Part shown: positions 24,904-34,563 of the stretch, piece after piece
Numbering within the stretch: the stretch's first letter is position 1
How the letters are laid out: every line of letters begins with the position of its first letter
From: Rhodothermales bacterium
GTDB lineage: Bacteria > Bacteroidota > Rhodothermia > Rhodothermales > Bin80
Direction: 5' to 3'
NCBI GenBank assembly: GCA_022821875.1
Contig: JAJECV010000132.1
Coordinates: forward strand, 1-40,000
Length of the DNA stretch: 40,000 nucleotides
The notes under the pieces: generated by a model
Database searches by the model: none
What the model was told of the DNA's origin: nothing
Seen by the model: the letters and a program-made list of their open reading frames with translations, nothing else
Translations under genes and position numbers: made by a program

Positions 24904-25329
24904 CATTTCCGGCTGGAAGGAACTGAATCGGAGGTGGAACTCCTGTAATTCCGGTTTGTCGCAACCATTCATCTCCCATGAAAAGGGGAGTTGTATTCAT
25001 GAGTAACCATGTGAGGTGGAAAGGAAAACCCTCCACACCATACAGCGTTACCTCCTACCTAACATCTGCCCATTGTGCCATGAGTAAGTCAACTGACCAC
25101 CCAGACAGGAACCTGAGAAAGTACCTCACATGTCTGGGATCTCGATAGGAGGCACTCCACAGGACGATCAGACAGCCCGCTGTTACCTATAGAAGAATCC
25201 CCCGCAAAATATATTCCGCCGACATCTATCGCCTCCCAAACTGCTATTTCGGAGTCGACGAAACCATACAGAATCTAAAAAGTACTTATCCGAGTAAATT
25301 TATTCAAATAAAAATTTGACGGCCTTGTT
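24904..25329. other. 426-nt gap before the DUF4143/NACHT operon
   Basis: No recognisable gene is present. A 56-codon open frame at 24978-25148 (ATG start, Ser/Thr/Lys-rich) matches nothing known to me. The last ~50 nt are AT-rich and probably hold the promoter of the following operon: TAAATTTA at 25295-25302 is one base from the TAnnTTTG element and is part of an imperfect inverted repeat spanning about 25296-25317. The gap is longer than most in the window, so a small RNA or a decayed gene cannot be excluded. Confidence 0.5.
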
Positions 25330-26595
25330 ATGTATGAACGTAACCACGTACAGGAGCTCATTGATCTGATCTCAGTGAATCCTCATATGCATATGATTGC
25401 CCTGACCGGGCCCCGTCAGGCAGGTAAAACAACGATTGCCCTGCAGGCCTGTACCCGCTTCGCAAAATCTGGAATTCCATCCTGGTACTTTGCCTCTGAT
25501 GATCCAGGACCTGCACAATCTCATCCAGGAAAATGGTCGACTCATGATCATATACGGATGGGCGGTTTATCGGATGGGCAGTCTCTTGTTGACCTATGGG
25601 AAAATGCCCGGAAGGTGTCCCTGCAGTCAGACCGGGGACTCGTACTCTTTTTAGACGAAATTCATATGATCCCAAACTGGTCCCGTCTCGTGAAAGGGCT
25701 GTGGGATCGAGACCGCCGTGAAGGTCATCTGATCCATGCCGTGATTCTGGGCTCCGCTGCCTGGAAGATGCTGACCGGAACCGGTGAAAGCCTGACCGGC
25801 CGATTTAGAACGCTACCCGTCACACACTGGTCATTTCCTGAAATGGCCCAGATATTTGGATTAACACTTGACGAGTATATTTTCTTTGGCGGATATCCCG
25901 GGGCACTCACAGAAGAAAGGGATCCCGCAAGATTGCAAAATTGGCATAACTATGTGAAAAATGCGATCTTGAGGCCTGTCGTAGACAAGGATATCACGGG
26001 GCTTGAGCGTGTCAGAAAACCGGAACTGATGCGACAGCTGATTGAACTGGCTCCCCACTATTCCAGTCAGTTGATTTCCTACAATAAACTGCTTGGCCAG
26101 CTTCAGGATGCGGGTAATATAACCACCATAGCACGGTATCTTGACCTGCTTTCCGATGCGTATATCATGACCGCGCTATCCAGATATACGCCATCTCCAC
26201 ATGTGGGGAAAGCTTCGCCTCCCAAACTCAATGTGCTAAATACGGCATTCATGACCGTCTCGTCCAGATACACGTTTGAGGGTGCAAAGGCCGACCGATC
26301 CTTCTGGGGCCGTGTTGTTGAGAGTTCAGTGGGGGCACACCTTCTCAATACCCGTGGATCAATGACGGAAATTTATTTTTGGCGGAATCCTCCTTATGAA
26401 GTTGATTATGTGATCTCTCACGACCGCAATTTGGTGGGTGTAGAGGTAAAGAGCGGGAAAACACGCACCCGCAAAGGACTAGTCGCATTCAAAGAACGTT
26501 TTCCCCATGCAAAAACTCTGATGCTTGGGCCAAACGATATTCCACTGAACGAATTCTTTTCCTTTACCACCGACGAATGGCTTGAGCAATTATGA
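25330..26595 (+). CDS. AAA_14/DUF4143 ATPase (first gene of putative defence operon)
   Basis: The product has 421 residues. The N-terminal AAA-type ATPase has Walker A GPRQAGKTT (27-35), Walker B LVLFLDE (104-110), and a sensor-like GSAAWKML near 141. The C-terminal DUF4143 part (~200-400) carries a nuclease-like set: Glu331 (VVESSVGAHLLN), Asp359 (PYEVDYVIS) and Glu372-x-Lys374 (GVEVKSGK), spaced as in PD-(D/E)xK folds. Proteins of this class are widespread in bacteria and archaea with mostly unknown roles, and are rarely tied to a fixed neighbour. Here the last four bases ATGA are both the stop of this gene and the start of the 1,397-residue NACHT-like gene, so the two are translationally coupled and likely work together. 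It may supply regulation or a toxin-like activity. That is an inference. Confidence 0.88.
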   Translation: MYERNHVQELIDLISVNPHMHMIALTGPRQAGKTTIALQACTRFAKSGIPSWYFASDDPGPAQSHPGKWSTHDHIRMGGLSDGQSLVDLWENARKVSLQSDRGLVLFLDEIHMIPNWSRLVKGLWDRDRREGHLIHAVILGSAAWKMLTGTGESLTGRFRTLPVTHWSFPEMAQIFGLTLDEYIFFGGYPGALTEERDPARLQNWHNYVKNAILRPVVDKDITGLERVRKPELMRQLIELAPHYSSQLISYNKLLGQLQDAGNITTIARYLDLLSDAYIMTALSRYTPSPHVGKASPPKLNVLNTAFMTVSSRYTFEGAKADRSFWGRVVESSVGAHLLNTRGSMTEIYFWRNPPYEVDYVISHDRNLVGVEVKSGKTRTRKGLVAFKERFPHAKTLMLGPNDIPLNEFFSFTTDEWLEQL

Positions 26596-29500
26596 GATTG
26601 ATCGTAAATCGTACTGTCACTCTGATTGCCCCGGAAAGCGATGGACGTTTCGGGAAGGATGGCCTATTGCTGACCGATTTTGAATCTGACCGGGGCTATG
26701 TACTTCTGGGAGAGCCAGGAATGGGTAAGAGCACGGAATTCCATGAAGAGGCCGGACGACTGAATCTCACGCCTCCGGTTCCGGCACGACGATTTATCAG
26801 AGGAAAACCCGAAAATCATCCGGAATGGCGAAATGGACCGCTCTTTATTGACGGGCTAGACGAAGTACGTGCTGCAGGAGGGGATCCACGAGAGGTGATT
26901 GACAAGATTATCGGGCAACTTGAAGATCTTGGAACTCCGCAATTTCGCCTTTCATGCAGGTCTGGCCACTGGTTTGGGGCCGGGGATCAGGAAGAACTTG
27001 CTTCACTTTTAAATTCCGAAACGATCCCTGTACTGCAGCTGAACCCGCTGAACTCTCGTGATATCGTACAGATCATCTCCGCGAAACATGAGGATGCAGA
27101 TGCCTTCATCCTGCAGGCCCACGAGCACGGTCTGGAATCTTTTCTTTCAAACCCGCAATTACTCAATGTACTCCTGGAGTCCGTGGACGCAGATAACTGG
27201 CCCGGCAGCCCAGGTGAGACGTTCGAAAATGCATGCAAAGCACTGATTCGAGAACAGAACCGCGAACATCAATACGCGCATTCAAGCCCCCCACCACTTT
27301 CCAGGAAAGCAGTCCTGAACGCAGCCGGACAGCTTTTTGCACTCCTGCTGATTACCGGAAAAGTTGGCTGGACAGTGGACAATACAGAGAATCCCGACAT
27401 TCTTGCCATCCACGACATTGAGGATCAGGAACGCCCCCCGCTCTATGCAGCCCTGAATTCCCGGTTATTCGAAGGGGAGCATTTCTGTCGAGTTCCAATC
27501 CATCGACTTCTCGCAGAGTATTTAGGTGCACAATACCTTGACCGAAAAATTGCGGACGGTCTGAGTATCCGCCGTGCATTTGCCCTTCTCACGGGGTATG
27601 ACGGGGGCCCGTTTCCTGACCTGCGAGGGCTGGCCGGTTGGCTGGCTTCTGCAAACTCACAAGCAAGAACAATCCTGATTCAATCAGACCCGATTACGGT
27701 TGCATTCAACGGGGACGCAAGTAACTTCAATGCCGAAGAGCGGGGGCAACTACTTGAGAATCTTGAAGACAGGATTGATCTCATACGTTTCTGGCCATCC
27801 GCAGCCACTCTTGGTGCCTTGGCAGGCAATCAGGACACGCCATTAGTCTGGGAATTGACGGGTTCACCTGCTCGTTCGGAAAACAGACAAAGGCTCGTTT
27901 ATATGCTCCTGCGTGGCGTTTCGCAAATAGGTGTCAATACTGATGGCAGAAATCTTTCCACAGCGCATATAGAGCATGGATGTAAAAACCTGCTCGAAGT
28001 CATCTACGACTCAAGTTGGCGGTCAAATGTGCGCTGTGAGGCGCTTCGCGCCTTGAGTATCCTGCTCAAGGGTAACCCAGACCGTCAGACTACCCTGCGG
28101 GGGCTCATCAAAGATTTGAATAAGAACCGTCTGTCTGATCATTGCAATGATTTGAGAGGAATCCTGCTACAGTTCCTATATCCCGGAGAATTACACCCCA
28201 GAGAGGTGTGGGATTACCTTGCAACCCAACCTGTTCGGCACCACTACGATCATTATCTGCAATTCTGGAGCACCCTTGTTGAACGATCACAGAAAGGTCA
28301 GATCCGAGAACTGCTTGACTCGCTCTGCAATCACGCCTCCGAAATCCTGCCCAAATTAGCCAGAGAAAATCTAGCAGATAATGTGCTGTCACTTCTTGCA
28401 CGGGGATTGGAACTGTCTGGAGATAATCTGAATGTTCAGGAACTGTATCGGTGGTTTGAACTGGTTGAATTCGATATTTTTTCCTATCAGTTAATCCCTG
28501 CAATCAGTTTAAATTATTCGTACAGCCATAACCGTGACGCAAGTACTGCAATCCATAACTGGCTGCATGAGCATAGAGAAGTACAAAATGCACTTATTGA
28601 ATATGGCCTGCTGGCCAACAAGTTCAAGATCGGAACTGAGCTTCTTAATAAAACGGTGGGGTTAAAATTCATCGGTGAGAATGCCCCCGCCGGATTTCGT
28701 ATATGGTGCCTTGAGCGTGCAATTGAACTGTGGAACTCGCAGCAGCGGCTGGCAGAAGAACTCGCAGATTGGTCAATCCGCCAAGAAGAGGGCTGGGGGT
28801 TGCCCTTGTCCGATGACACGATAGCACAACTGGTATCTGATATACCCATACCCGGCCTGTGCGAATGGAATGATCGGCGCCTTCAGGACAAGATTCAGGC
28901 CGAACTGAAACAAACCGAACAGAAAAAAAAACAGGCAGATACCTCCCCATTCCATTTTGATCACCAAAGGCAAAGAGATCTGGAATATCTCCACCTGCAT
29001 ATAGACGAACTTGCGGAAGGACAGTGCAGTCCTCCAATACTCCGCGACCTTGCCCGCGTCTATGTTCATGCCCTCAATGAACCTGAGGGGAATCCACTGG
29101 ATGCCCTGCAATCTTATCTCAATGGAGATCAGGGCCTGACGCAGGCAGCACTTGCAGGATTCCGAAACTTACTGGGGCGTAATGATCTGCCAGACCTTGA
29201 AGAGATTGCCACGTTCCTTGAGGAGAAACAGGAATCTTATTTTGCACTCCCCTTCTTCGTGGGGATGGAAGAACAGGAACGCGAAACAGGAGATGCATTG
29301 CACCAACTTTCTGAAACAGGAAAGCGGCGAGCGCTGGGATTTTATCTGACCACAAATTCAGTTCACCATCGGCCCGTTCCTTTAACTTATCCGCCCAGCA
29401 AAGCGGAACTTCCCGTATGGTATGAAAAGGCATTGGAATCTTGTCCCAGTGCAGTGTCTGACGCGTTGGTCGCAATACACAACGCCTGTGTCCGCTCCAA

Positions 29501-30785
29501 AAGTCATCCGAATGAGCATCTGTTTAAGATGGCCTACGAGCCGAAATACATCTCCATAGCACGGCTCTCTGTAAAGAGAATGTTCACGGTATTCCCTACC
29601 CGATGCACCCGCCCTCAATTAGAATCTTTGCGTGTCACACTCTGGGCTGCAATTTTAGCTAAGGGACTATCCGATGAGGAATTGAGAGAGCTTACATTGA
29701 GGCGACTGAAGCGCAGGAACATGGATCTGGGTCAGCGAGCCCAGTGGCTCTGTGCAGGGTTAATTGTAGCTCACGATATCTGCCTGCCGCTTCTGGCGGA
29801 GTTCCTGACTGACCGGAATGGATCTCATGTGCATCGTATCATTACTTTCCTTGTTCCATCCGGTCATGCATCCGGACTGCTGACGGTTAACAACTGGGAC
29901 TCTACGGAGATCGCTCACCTCATTCAAATCCTGGGAGAGCAGATCGAACCACCTATTGCAATGAATCAGGCAGGCGTGATGAGTAATCAGCAGATCCATG
30001 GCAGAGATTTTGAAGGCCTCTTTACTTCCTGGATTCAAGGACTTTCCAGACGCACTGATGCCAGTTCTGCCCGAGAACTGGACTCACTGGTATTGAATCC
30101 AAATCTGTCCGAATGGACCCCCATTCTACTGCGGGCACAGGAGGATCAATCCCTGCTGCGCCGCGCGGAATTCCGGCCGGAACTCACCTTAACACAGATT
30201 CAGAAAGCGCTCCAGAATGATCCCCCTGTCAGTGCTGCAGATCTGGTCTCAATCACCGTAGATGCCCTTGAGCAGCTCGCAAATGATATACGCAATGAGG
30301 ATACCAGTGACTGGAAACAGTACTGGCATTGGGATCAGAAGACTGGAATACATACAAATCCTCAAGACGAAAATTACTGTCGGAACGCCTTGCTTTCAGA
30401 TTTGAAAAGAATGTTGAAGCCCTATCAGATTGATGCGCAGCCCGAGGGGCAGTATGCCGATGATAAAAGGGCCGATATTCGCGTATGCTACGGTTCCAAT
30501 CTCGCAATTCCGATTGAGATCAAAAAAAATTCGAGTCGTGACCTATGGCGTGGAATTACCGAACAACTTGTACCAAAATATACCCGAGATCCGAAAGCCG
30601 ACGGAAATGGTATCTATCTGGTATTCTGGTTTGGAGCCGAACAGAAGTATATGCGAATTGCGCCATCTGAAGGAGGCGTTCCGGCTAAACCGGAAGACCT
30701 CAAAAGACTACTCGAACGGGGATTGCGTCCAACACTTAAGAATAAAATTCATGTTGTTGTCGTTGACGTGAGTCCGGGTACATGA
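26592..30785 (+). CDS. Large NACHT/STAND-like ATPase with C-terminal PD-(D/E)xK nuclease
   Basis: The product has 1,397 residues. A P-loop NTPase opens the protein almost at once: Walker A GEPGMGKST (40-48), Walker B LFIDGLDEV (84-92), and a sensor-type FRLSCRS (118-124), all typical of NACHT/STAND proteins. Residues ~200-1250 are helical and contain HEAT/TPR-like stretches (CEALRALSILLKGNP, QALAGFRNLLGRNDLPDLEEIATFLEEKQ), suitable as a sensor or scaffold. A Lys/Gln-rich linker lies near 771-785. The last ~110 residues form a nuclease: Asp1295 (KRADIRV), Glu1309-x-Lys1311 (IPIEIKKN), then GITEQLVPKYTRDPKADGNGIYLVFWFG. Avs-type defence STAND proteins usually have the effector at the N-terminus, so a C-terminal nuclease is a less common order. 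Start and stop are unambiguous and the gene overlaps its upstream partner. The specific system is not one I can name; a DNA-degrading anti-phage role is inferred. Confidence 0.85.
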   Translation: MRLIVNRTVTLIAPESDGRFGKDGLLLTDFESDRGYVLLGEPGMGKSTEFHEEAGRLNLTPPVPARRFIRGKPENHPEWRNGPLFIDGLDEVRAAGGDPREVIDKIIGQLEDLGTPQFRLSCRSGHWFGAGDQEELASLLNSETIPVLQLNPLNSRDIVQIISAKHEDADAFILQAHEHGLESFLSNPQLLNVLLESVDADNWPGSPGETFENACKALIREQNREHQYAHSSPPPLSRKAVLNAAGQLFALLLITGKVGWTVDNTENPDILAIHDIEDQERPPLYAALNSRLFEGEHFCRVPIHRLLAEYLGAQYLDRKIADGLSIRRAFALLTGYDGGPFPDLRGLAGWLASANSQARTILIQSDPITVAFNGDASNFNAEERGQLLENLEDRIDLIRFWPSAATLGALAGNQDTPLVWELTGSPARSENRQRLVYMLLRGVSQIGVNTDGRNLSTAHIEHGCKNLLEVIYDSSWRSNVRCEALRALSILLKGNPDRQTTLRGLIKDLNKNRLSDHCNDLRGILLQFLYPGELHPREVWDYLATQPVRHHYDHYLQFWSTLVERSQKGQIRELLDSLCNHASEILPKLARENLADNVLSLLARGLELSGDNLNVQELYRWFELVEFDIFSYQLIPAISLNYSYSHNRDASTAIHNWLHEHREVQNALIEYGLLANKFKIGTELLNKTVGLKFIGENAPAGFRIWCLERAIELWNSQQRLAEELADWSIRQEEGWGLPLSDDTIAQLVSDIPIPGLCEWNDRRLQDKIQAELKQTEQKKKQADTSPFHFDHQRQRDLEYLHLHIDELAEGQCSPPILRDLARVYVHALNEPEGNPLDALQSYLNGDQGLTQAALAGFRNLLGRNDLPDLEEIATFLEEKQESYFALPFFVGMEEQERETGDALHQLSETGKRRALGFYLTTNSVHHRPVPLTYPPSKAELPVWYEKALESCPSAVSDALVAIHNACVRSKSHPNEHLFKMAYEPKYISIARLSVKRMFTVFPTRCTRPQLESLRVTLWAAILAKGLSDEELRELTLRRLKRRNMDLGQRAQWLCAGLIVAHDICLPLLAEFLTDRNGSHVHRIITFLVPSGHASGLLTVNNWDSTEIAHLIQILGEQIEPPIAMNQAGVMSNQQIHGRDFEGLFTSWIQGLSRRTDASSARELDSLVLNPNLSEWTPILLRAQEDQSLLRRAEFRPELTLTQIQKALQNDPPVSAADLVSITVDALEQLANDIRNEDTSDWKQYWHWDQKTGIHTNPQDENYCRNALLSDLKRMLKPYQIDAQPEGQYADDKRADIRVCYGSNLAIPIEIKKNSSRDLWRGITEQLVPKYTRDPKADGNGIYLVFWFGAEQKYMRIAPSEGGVPAKPEDLKRLLERGLRPTLKNKIHVVVVDVSPGT

Positions 30786-31014
30786 GATGCAGAGGCCACA
30801 AACCCTCCGCTTGCGGTCTAGGAAATTCATCGCACTCTGCCTCTCTCAAAGACTTCAAATACGATTTCTGGAAACCCAATCGTTCGGTGATGTGTAAACC
30901 TGACGCAATCCAGATCCATTGAATTTCGGATCAACCCTGTAAATCCATATTCCTGTCTATCCTGACCATAAGGCGGGAAAGGCCTGGAATTTTTCGTAAT
31001 AAATCTCCTGTGTA

Positions 31015-31809
31015 ATGCGGATGACTCATCGACATCCTTTTTCAAAAAACACTTTCCTGTGGCCGTTAACGACCCTCACAATGCTTGCAGTACATCTCTG
31101 TGCCGCACAATCCGGTACGGTGACCTATACACGTACCGTCAAGATCGATATCGAACTTCCTCCCGAAATGGCACGGTTCCAGGACATGATCCCAAATGCA
31201 GATTCCGCACTGTATATCATGGACTTCAATGATGCATTGATGGCCAGTATTCGCCGCGTTGAGGAAGACGATAACCCTAATAGTGCAGAACAGATCTCAA
31301 CCGTGGACGGGATGACGATCAAAATGAGGTTCTCAGCCTCAGGCGGTACCAGTCTTCCAAACCTTATTACTTCCGTGACAGATATTGACGAAGGCCTCTA
31401 TACGGATCATCACCGTTTTCTTGGTCGCGACTTTCTGGTCACCGGTGAATTGCCTGTGATACAATGGAAACTGTCCGCCGAGGAAGGGACCTTCCTTGAC
31501 CGGCGCGTAATCAAGGCAACGGCAATGATGGATACCGTATCCGTAGACGCGTGGTTTACACCGGAAATTCCCGTACCCGTCGGCCCCGAGCACTATGGAG
31601 GGCTTCCCGGCCTGATTCTTGTACTTTCCATTGATGATGGTCAAAAATTATACGAGGCCAATTCCATTACTCTGGATACCGAAGTCGAAATCACACCCCC
31701 CGATAAGGGACGGGAGATAACCCAGGAAGAATTTGATGCCCTTGTCGAAGAACGCCGGCAAGAAAGGACCTCATCCGGAGGCGCGAAACAAATTATCATC
31801 CGGAATTAG
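31015..31809 (+). CDS. GLPGLI family secreted protein
   Basis: The product has 264 residues. A signal peptide covers ~1-32 (FLWPLTTLTMLAVHLCAAQ), followed by a beta-rich domain SGTVTYTRTVKIDIELP. The name-giving motif GGLPGLI is at about 195-201, in the usual context PVPVGPEHYGGLPGLILVLSIDDG. GLPGLI proteins are restricted largely to Bacteroidota-type organisms, are predicted periplasmic or cell-surface, and typically sit beside TonB-dependent or outer-membrane barrel proteins, as here (9 nt to the next gene). The function is unknown. The C-terminal ~35 residues are charged (REITQEEFDALVEERRQERTSSGG). Confidence 0.92.
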   Translation: MRMTHRHPFSKNTFLWPLTTLTMLAVHLCAAQSGTVTYTRTVKIDIELPPEMARFQDMIPNADSALYIMDFNDALMASIRRVEEDDNPNSAEQISTVDGMTIKMRFSASGGTSLPNLITSVTDIDEGLYTDHHRFLGRDFLVTGELPVIQWKLSAEEGTFLDRRVIKATAMMDTVSVDAWFTPEIPVPVGPEHYGGLPGLILVLSIDDGQKLYEANSITLDTEVEITPPDKGREITQEEFDALVEERRQERTSSGGAKQIIIRN

Positions 31810-31818
31810 CACTGCGCT

Positions 31819-34563
31819 ATGAACCTCCGAAACTTTACCGGAATCGTATTACTCTTTTTCGTAGCGGGTCCTGCGTCTGCTCAAACCCAGCGGTTTGACG
31901 TGAGCGGTGTTGTCGTTGACCAGAAAAACCTCTCCCTGCCCCAGGCGACAGTGGTTCTTTTGACGCAGGCGGATTCGGTAATGGCAAAGTTCACCACCAC
32001 ATCCGCAGACGGTGGCTTCACGCTGAGACGTGTACCTGCGCATACGTATATCCTGCAAATCACCTACGTTGGGTTTACGACTCTGCGCCAGAATATTGAG
32101 ATTCTTGATCAAGATATAGATGTAGGAACATTGATAATGTCCGAACTCTCAGAAGAACTCGGGGAAGTGGTGGTCAGTGCCGATCATATCCCATTTGTCG
32201 TAATGCGTGACACACTTGAATACAATGCCAATGCATTTGCAGTACGCCCGAATGATGTGGTTGAAGACCTGCTCAAGCGACTGCCTGGCATAGAGGTGGA
32301 AGATGACGGCAGCGTAAAGGCACTAGGGGAAACCGTTGAAAACATTCTGGTTGATGGAAAAGAGTTCTTTGCCGATACCCCGTCCGTAGTTACTAAAAAC
32401 CTGCCCGCGGAAGCAGTGGATAAAGTGCAGGTCTACGATAAGGACAGCGGCGAGGCAGAGTTCACCGGCATCCCGGACGGCGAAGAGGAAAAGACCATTG
32501 ACCTTTTACTCAAGGAAGACGCCAAACAGGGCCTCATGGGGAATCTGTCTGGAGCAATCGGGGGAGAGCAAAACCCGGGTGGACGCTACGATACGCGTCT
32601 GAACCTGATGCGCTTCTCGCCGAATACACAACTCTCCCTTATCGGCAATGCAAATAACACTGGACAGGCGGGCTTTGGAATTACGGACTTATTGGGTCTG
32701 GTAATGGCTGGCAGTCATTTAGACGGTGCAGTGCTCCGCAATGCAACCTCCATGACAAATTCCGGTGGATTTATGGAGTCAATTGCCGTTGGACTCAATG
32801 CCGGGTACGACTTTTCCAAAAACGATTATTTACGCGGCAGTTACTTTGTTAACAGATTGCAGCAATTGCACACCAGTACGAACCAGCGGCATGAGCTTGC
32901 AGACGCGAACATCACCGCCTACGGCGAGGGGAAATCCGTCGCTGACTCGGGCAATCTTGGACACAGGGCAAATATCAATGCACAAGTGCAACTGTCACCA
33001 GGGCATCAAATTCGCTCCCGGGTCTCCCTGCAATGGAATTCATCGAATGCAGATCAGACAGGACTTCAACAGACGTTTCGCCAACAGCAGTCTCTTCTCA
33101 ATGAAGCACACAGAACGGTTGATCAACATGCAACCAATCTCAACGGAAACGGAACGCTCACCTGGAGGAAGAAACTCTCGGAGAGCGGGACCAGTCTGGT
33201 TGCAACCGGTACATTCAGTCTTTCAGACCGTGATCAGATGACCGTGCTGTCCACGCGCACAGGTCTTGCTGATACTGGCAATCTCATGACCTGGGAAGAA
33301 GTGCAACAGGATCAGGACTTGTTCGGAAAAAATGAGGGAGCCGATGTCAGGCTGTCCCTGACGCAACCGCTGAAACGCGGTTTCTCCCTTTTGGCATTTG
33401 GTGAGCGGGACTTCTCTCGACGTGAAAATGATAAACGCTTCTATAATACCGAAGGACGGGAACGTCTGCTGAATTCCCAACTCAGCAATGCATTTGAACG
33501 TACCTATACCTACTATAGAGCAGGTCTCCAGTTGAATCGAAAGGGACTTGGATTTCTTACGCTGGCGGTTCGTTTGCAGGGGGCGCAACTTGACGGCACA
33601 ACGAAAACCGATCTGCCACCGGTACAGGCCAGTTACACCCATCTTTTGCCACAACTGCGCTACGAGACCGAATTCAACGAGAATCAACACATTGAAATCG
33701 GTTACCGGGCCACAACTAGAGAGCCATCCCTGCGGGAACTCCAGCCATTTACGGACAACAGCGACCCACTTCGGGTATATACCGGGAATTCTGATCTTAA
33801 ACCCGAGTTCAGACATACGTTTTCCGGACAATTCAAATCATTTGATCCTTGGACCCAACTCAATATATTTGCGAATATCCGCACAACCTACGCACGCCGT
33901 CAAATTGTGCCGACGCGGATCATTGATCCATCACTGCGCCAAAGTGTCAGTGCGGTCAACTCCGATGCAGGCTGGATTACCTCGGCATCTACGAATGTAG
34001 GCATACCAATTCGGCCGCTCAGTATTGTAGTGAGATGGAACAACGACCTCACCATCACGACCGAATCCGAGTTCATCAACTCCAATGAAAACACATCTCG
34101 GATTCTGCGTAACCGCTCGGGAATTTCTGTCTCAAACCGAAATCAGGATATCGTTGGACTGGAAGCCCGCGTATCGGGTACCTATAATGATCTGGATTAT
34201 TCTCTCAACACCAATCTGAACCAGCAGTACATCAACACGGCCTATTCATTGGATGTGCAATGGCACCCGGCATTCAACTGGACAATCAGCACTGAATTTC
34301 GGTATCAGACCTATGATCGGGATGTTTTCGGGGATGTCCAGAACCGGGCATTGATTGACCTGTCCATTGAGCATCTGTTCATAAATGAGCGTGCATCTGT
34401 GGGACTTGAAATCCACGACCTGCTTGACCAGAATCTGTCCGTGGACTTCAATAATTCTGCGAGTTTCATTTCTGAGCGGCGTACGGAGACACTAGGCCGT
34501 TACATCATGTTGCGATTCTCCTACCGCTTACATGCTCTTGGAGGTGGTTTTTTCGGAATTTGA
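31819..34563 (+). CDS. Outer-membrane beta-barrel / TonB-dependent receptor-like protein
   Basis: The product has 914 residues. Order: signal peptide (~1-22, ending ASAQ), carboxypeptidase-regulatory-like domain (~25-100: FDVSGVVVDQKNLSLPQATVVLL, then GFTLRRVPAHTYILQITYVGFTTL), a plug-like region (~120-230: VEDLLKRLPGIEVEDDGSVKALGETVENILVDGKEFF), then a large barrel of repeated aromatic/amphipathic strands ending in a C-terminal Phe-rich strand (YIMLRFSYRLHALGGGFFGI). This matches the outer-membrane-beta-barrel family that pairs with GLPGLI proteins. No substrate can be assigned. It is the second gene of a two-gene operon with GLPGLI. The terminal strand of the barrel lacks the canonical terminal Phe, the last residues being GFFGI. 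Confidence 0.92.
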   Translation: MNLRNFTGIVLLFFVAGPASAQTQRFDVSGVVVDQKNLSLPQATVVLLTQADSVMAKFTTTSADGGFTLRRVPAHTYILQITYVGFTTLRQNIEILDQDIDVGTLIMSELSEELGEVVVSADHIPFVVMRDTLEYNANAFAVRPNDVVEDLLKRLPGIEVEDDGSVKALGETVENILVDGKEFFADTPSVVTKNLPAEAVDKVQVYDKDSGEAEFTGIPDGEEEKTIDLLLKEDAKQGLMGNLSGAIGGEQNPGGRYDTRLNLMRFSPNTQLSLIGNANNTGQAGFGITDLLGLVMAGSHLDGAVLRNATSMTNSGGFMESIAVGLNAGYDFSKNDYLRGSYFVNRLQQLHTSTNQRHELADANITAYGEGKSVADSGNLGHRANINAQVQLSPGHQIRSRVSLQWNSSNADQTGLQQTFRQQQSLLNEAHRTVDQHATNLNGNGTLTWRKKLSESGTSLVATGTFSLSDRDQMTVLSTRTGLADTGNLMTWEEVQQDQDLFGKNEGADVRLSLTQPLKRGFSLLAFGERDFSRRENDKRFYNTEGRERLLNSQLSNAFERTYTYYRAGLQLNRKGLGFLTLAVRLQGAQLDGTTKTDLPPVQASYTHLLPQLRYETEFNENQHIEIGYRATTREPSLRELQPFTDNSDPLRVYTGNSDLKPEFRHTFSGQFKSFDPWTQLNIFANIRTTYARRQIVPTRIIDPSLRQSVSAVNSDAGWITSASTNVGIPIRPLSIVVRWNNDLTITTESEFINSNENTSRILRNRSGISVSNRNQDIVGLEARVSGTYNDLDYSLNTNLNQQYINTAYSLDVQWHPAFNWTISTEFRYQTYDRDVFGDVQNRALIDLSIEHLFINERASVGLEIHDLLDQNLSVDFNNSASFISERRTETLGRYIMLRFSYRLHALGGGFFGI

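Noticed and set aside
24978..25148. 56-codon frame upstream of the DUF4143/NACHT operon, considered as a small antitoxin or trigger peptide
   Set aside because: No similarity to known small proteins and no coupling to the operon; noted only as part of the gap.
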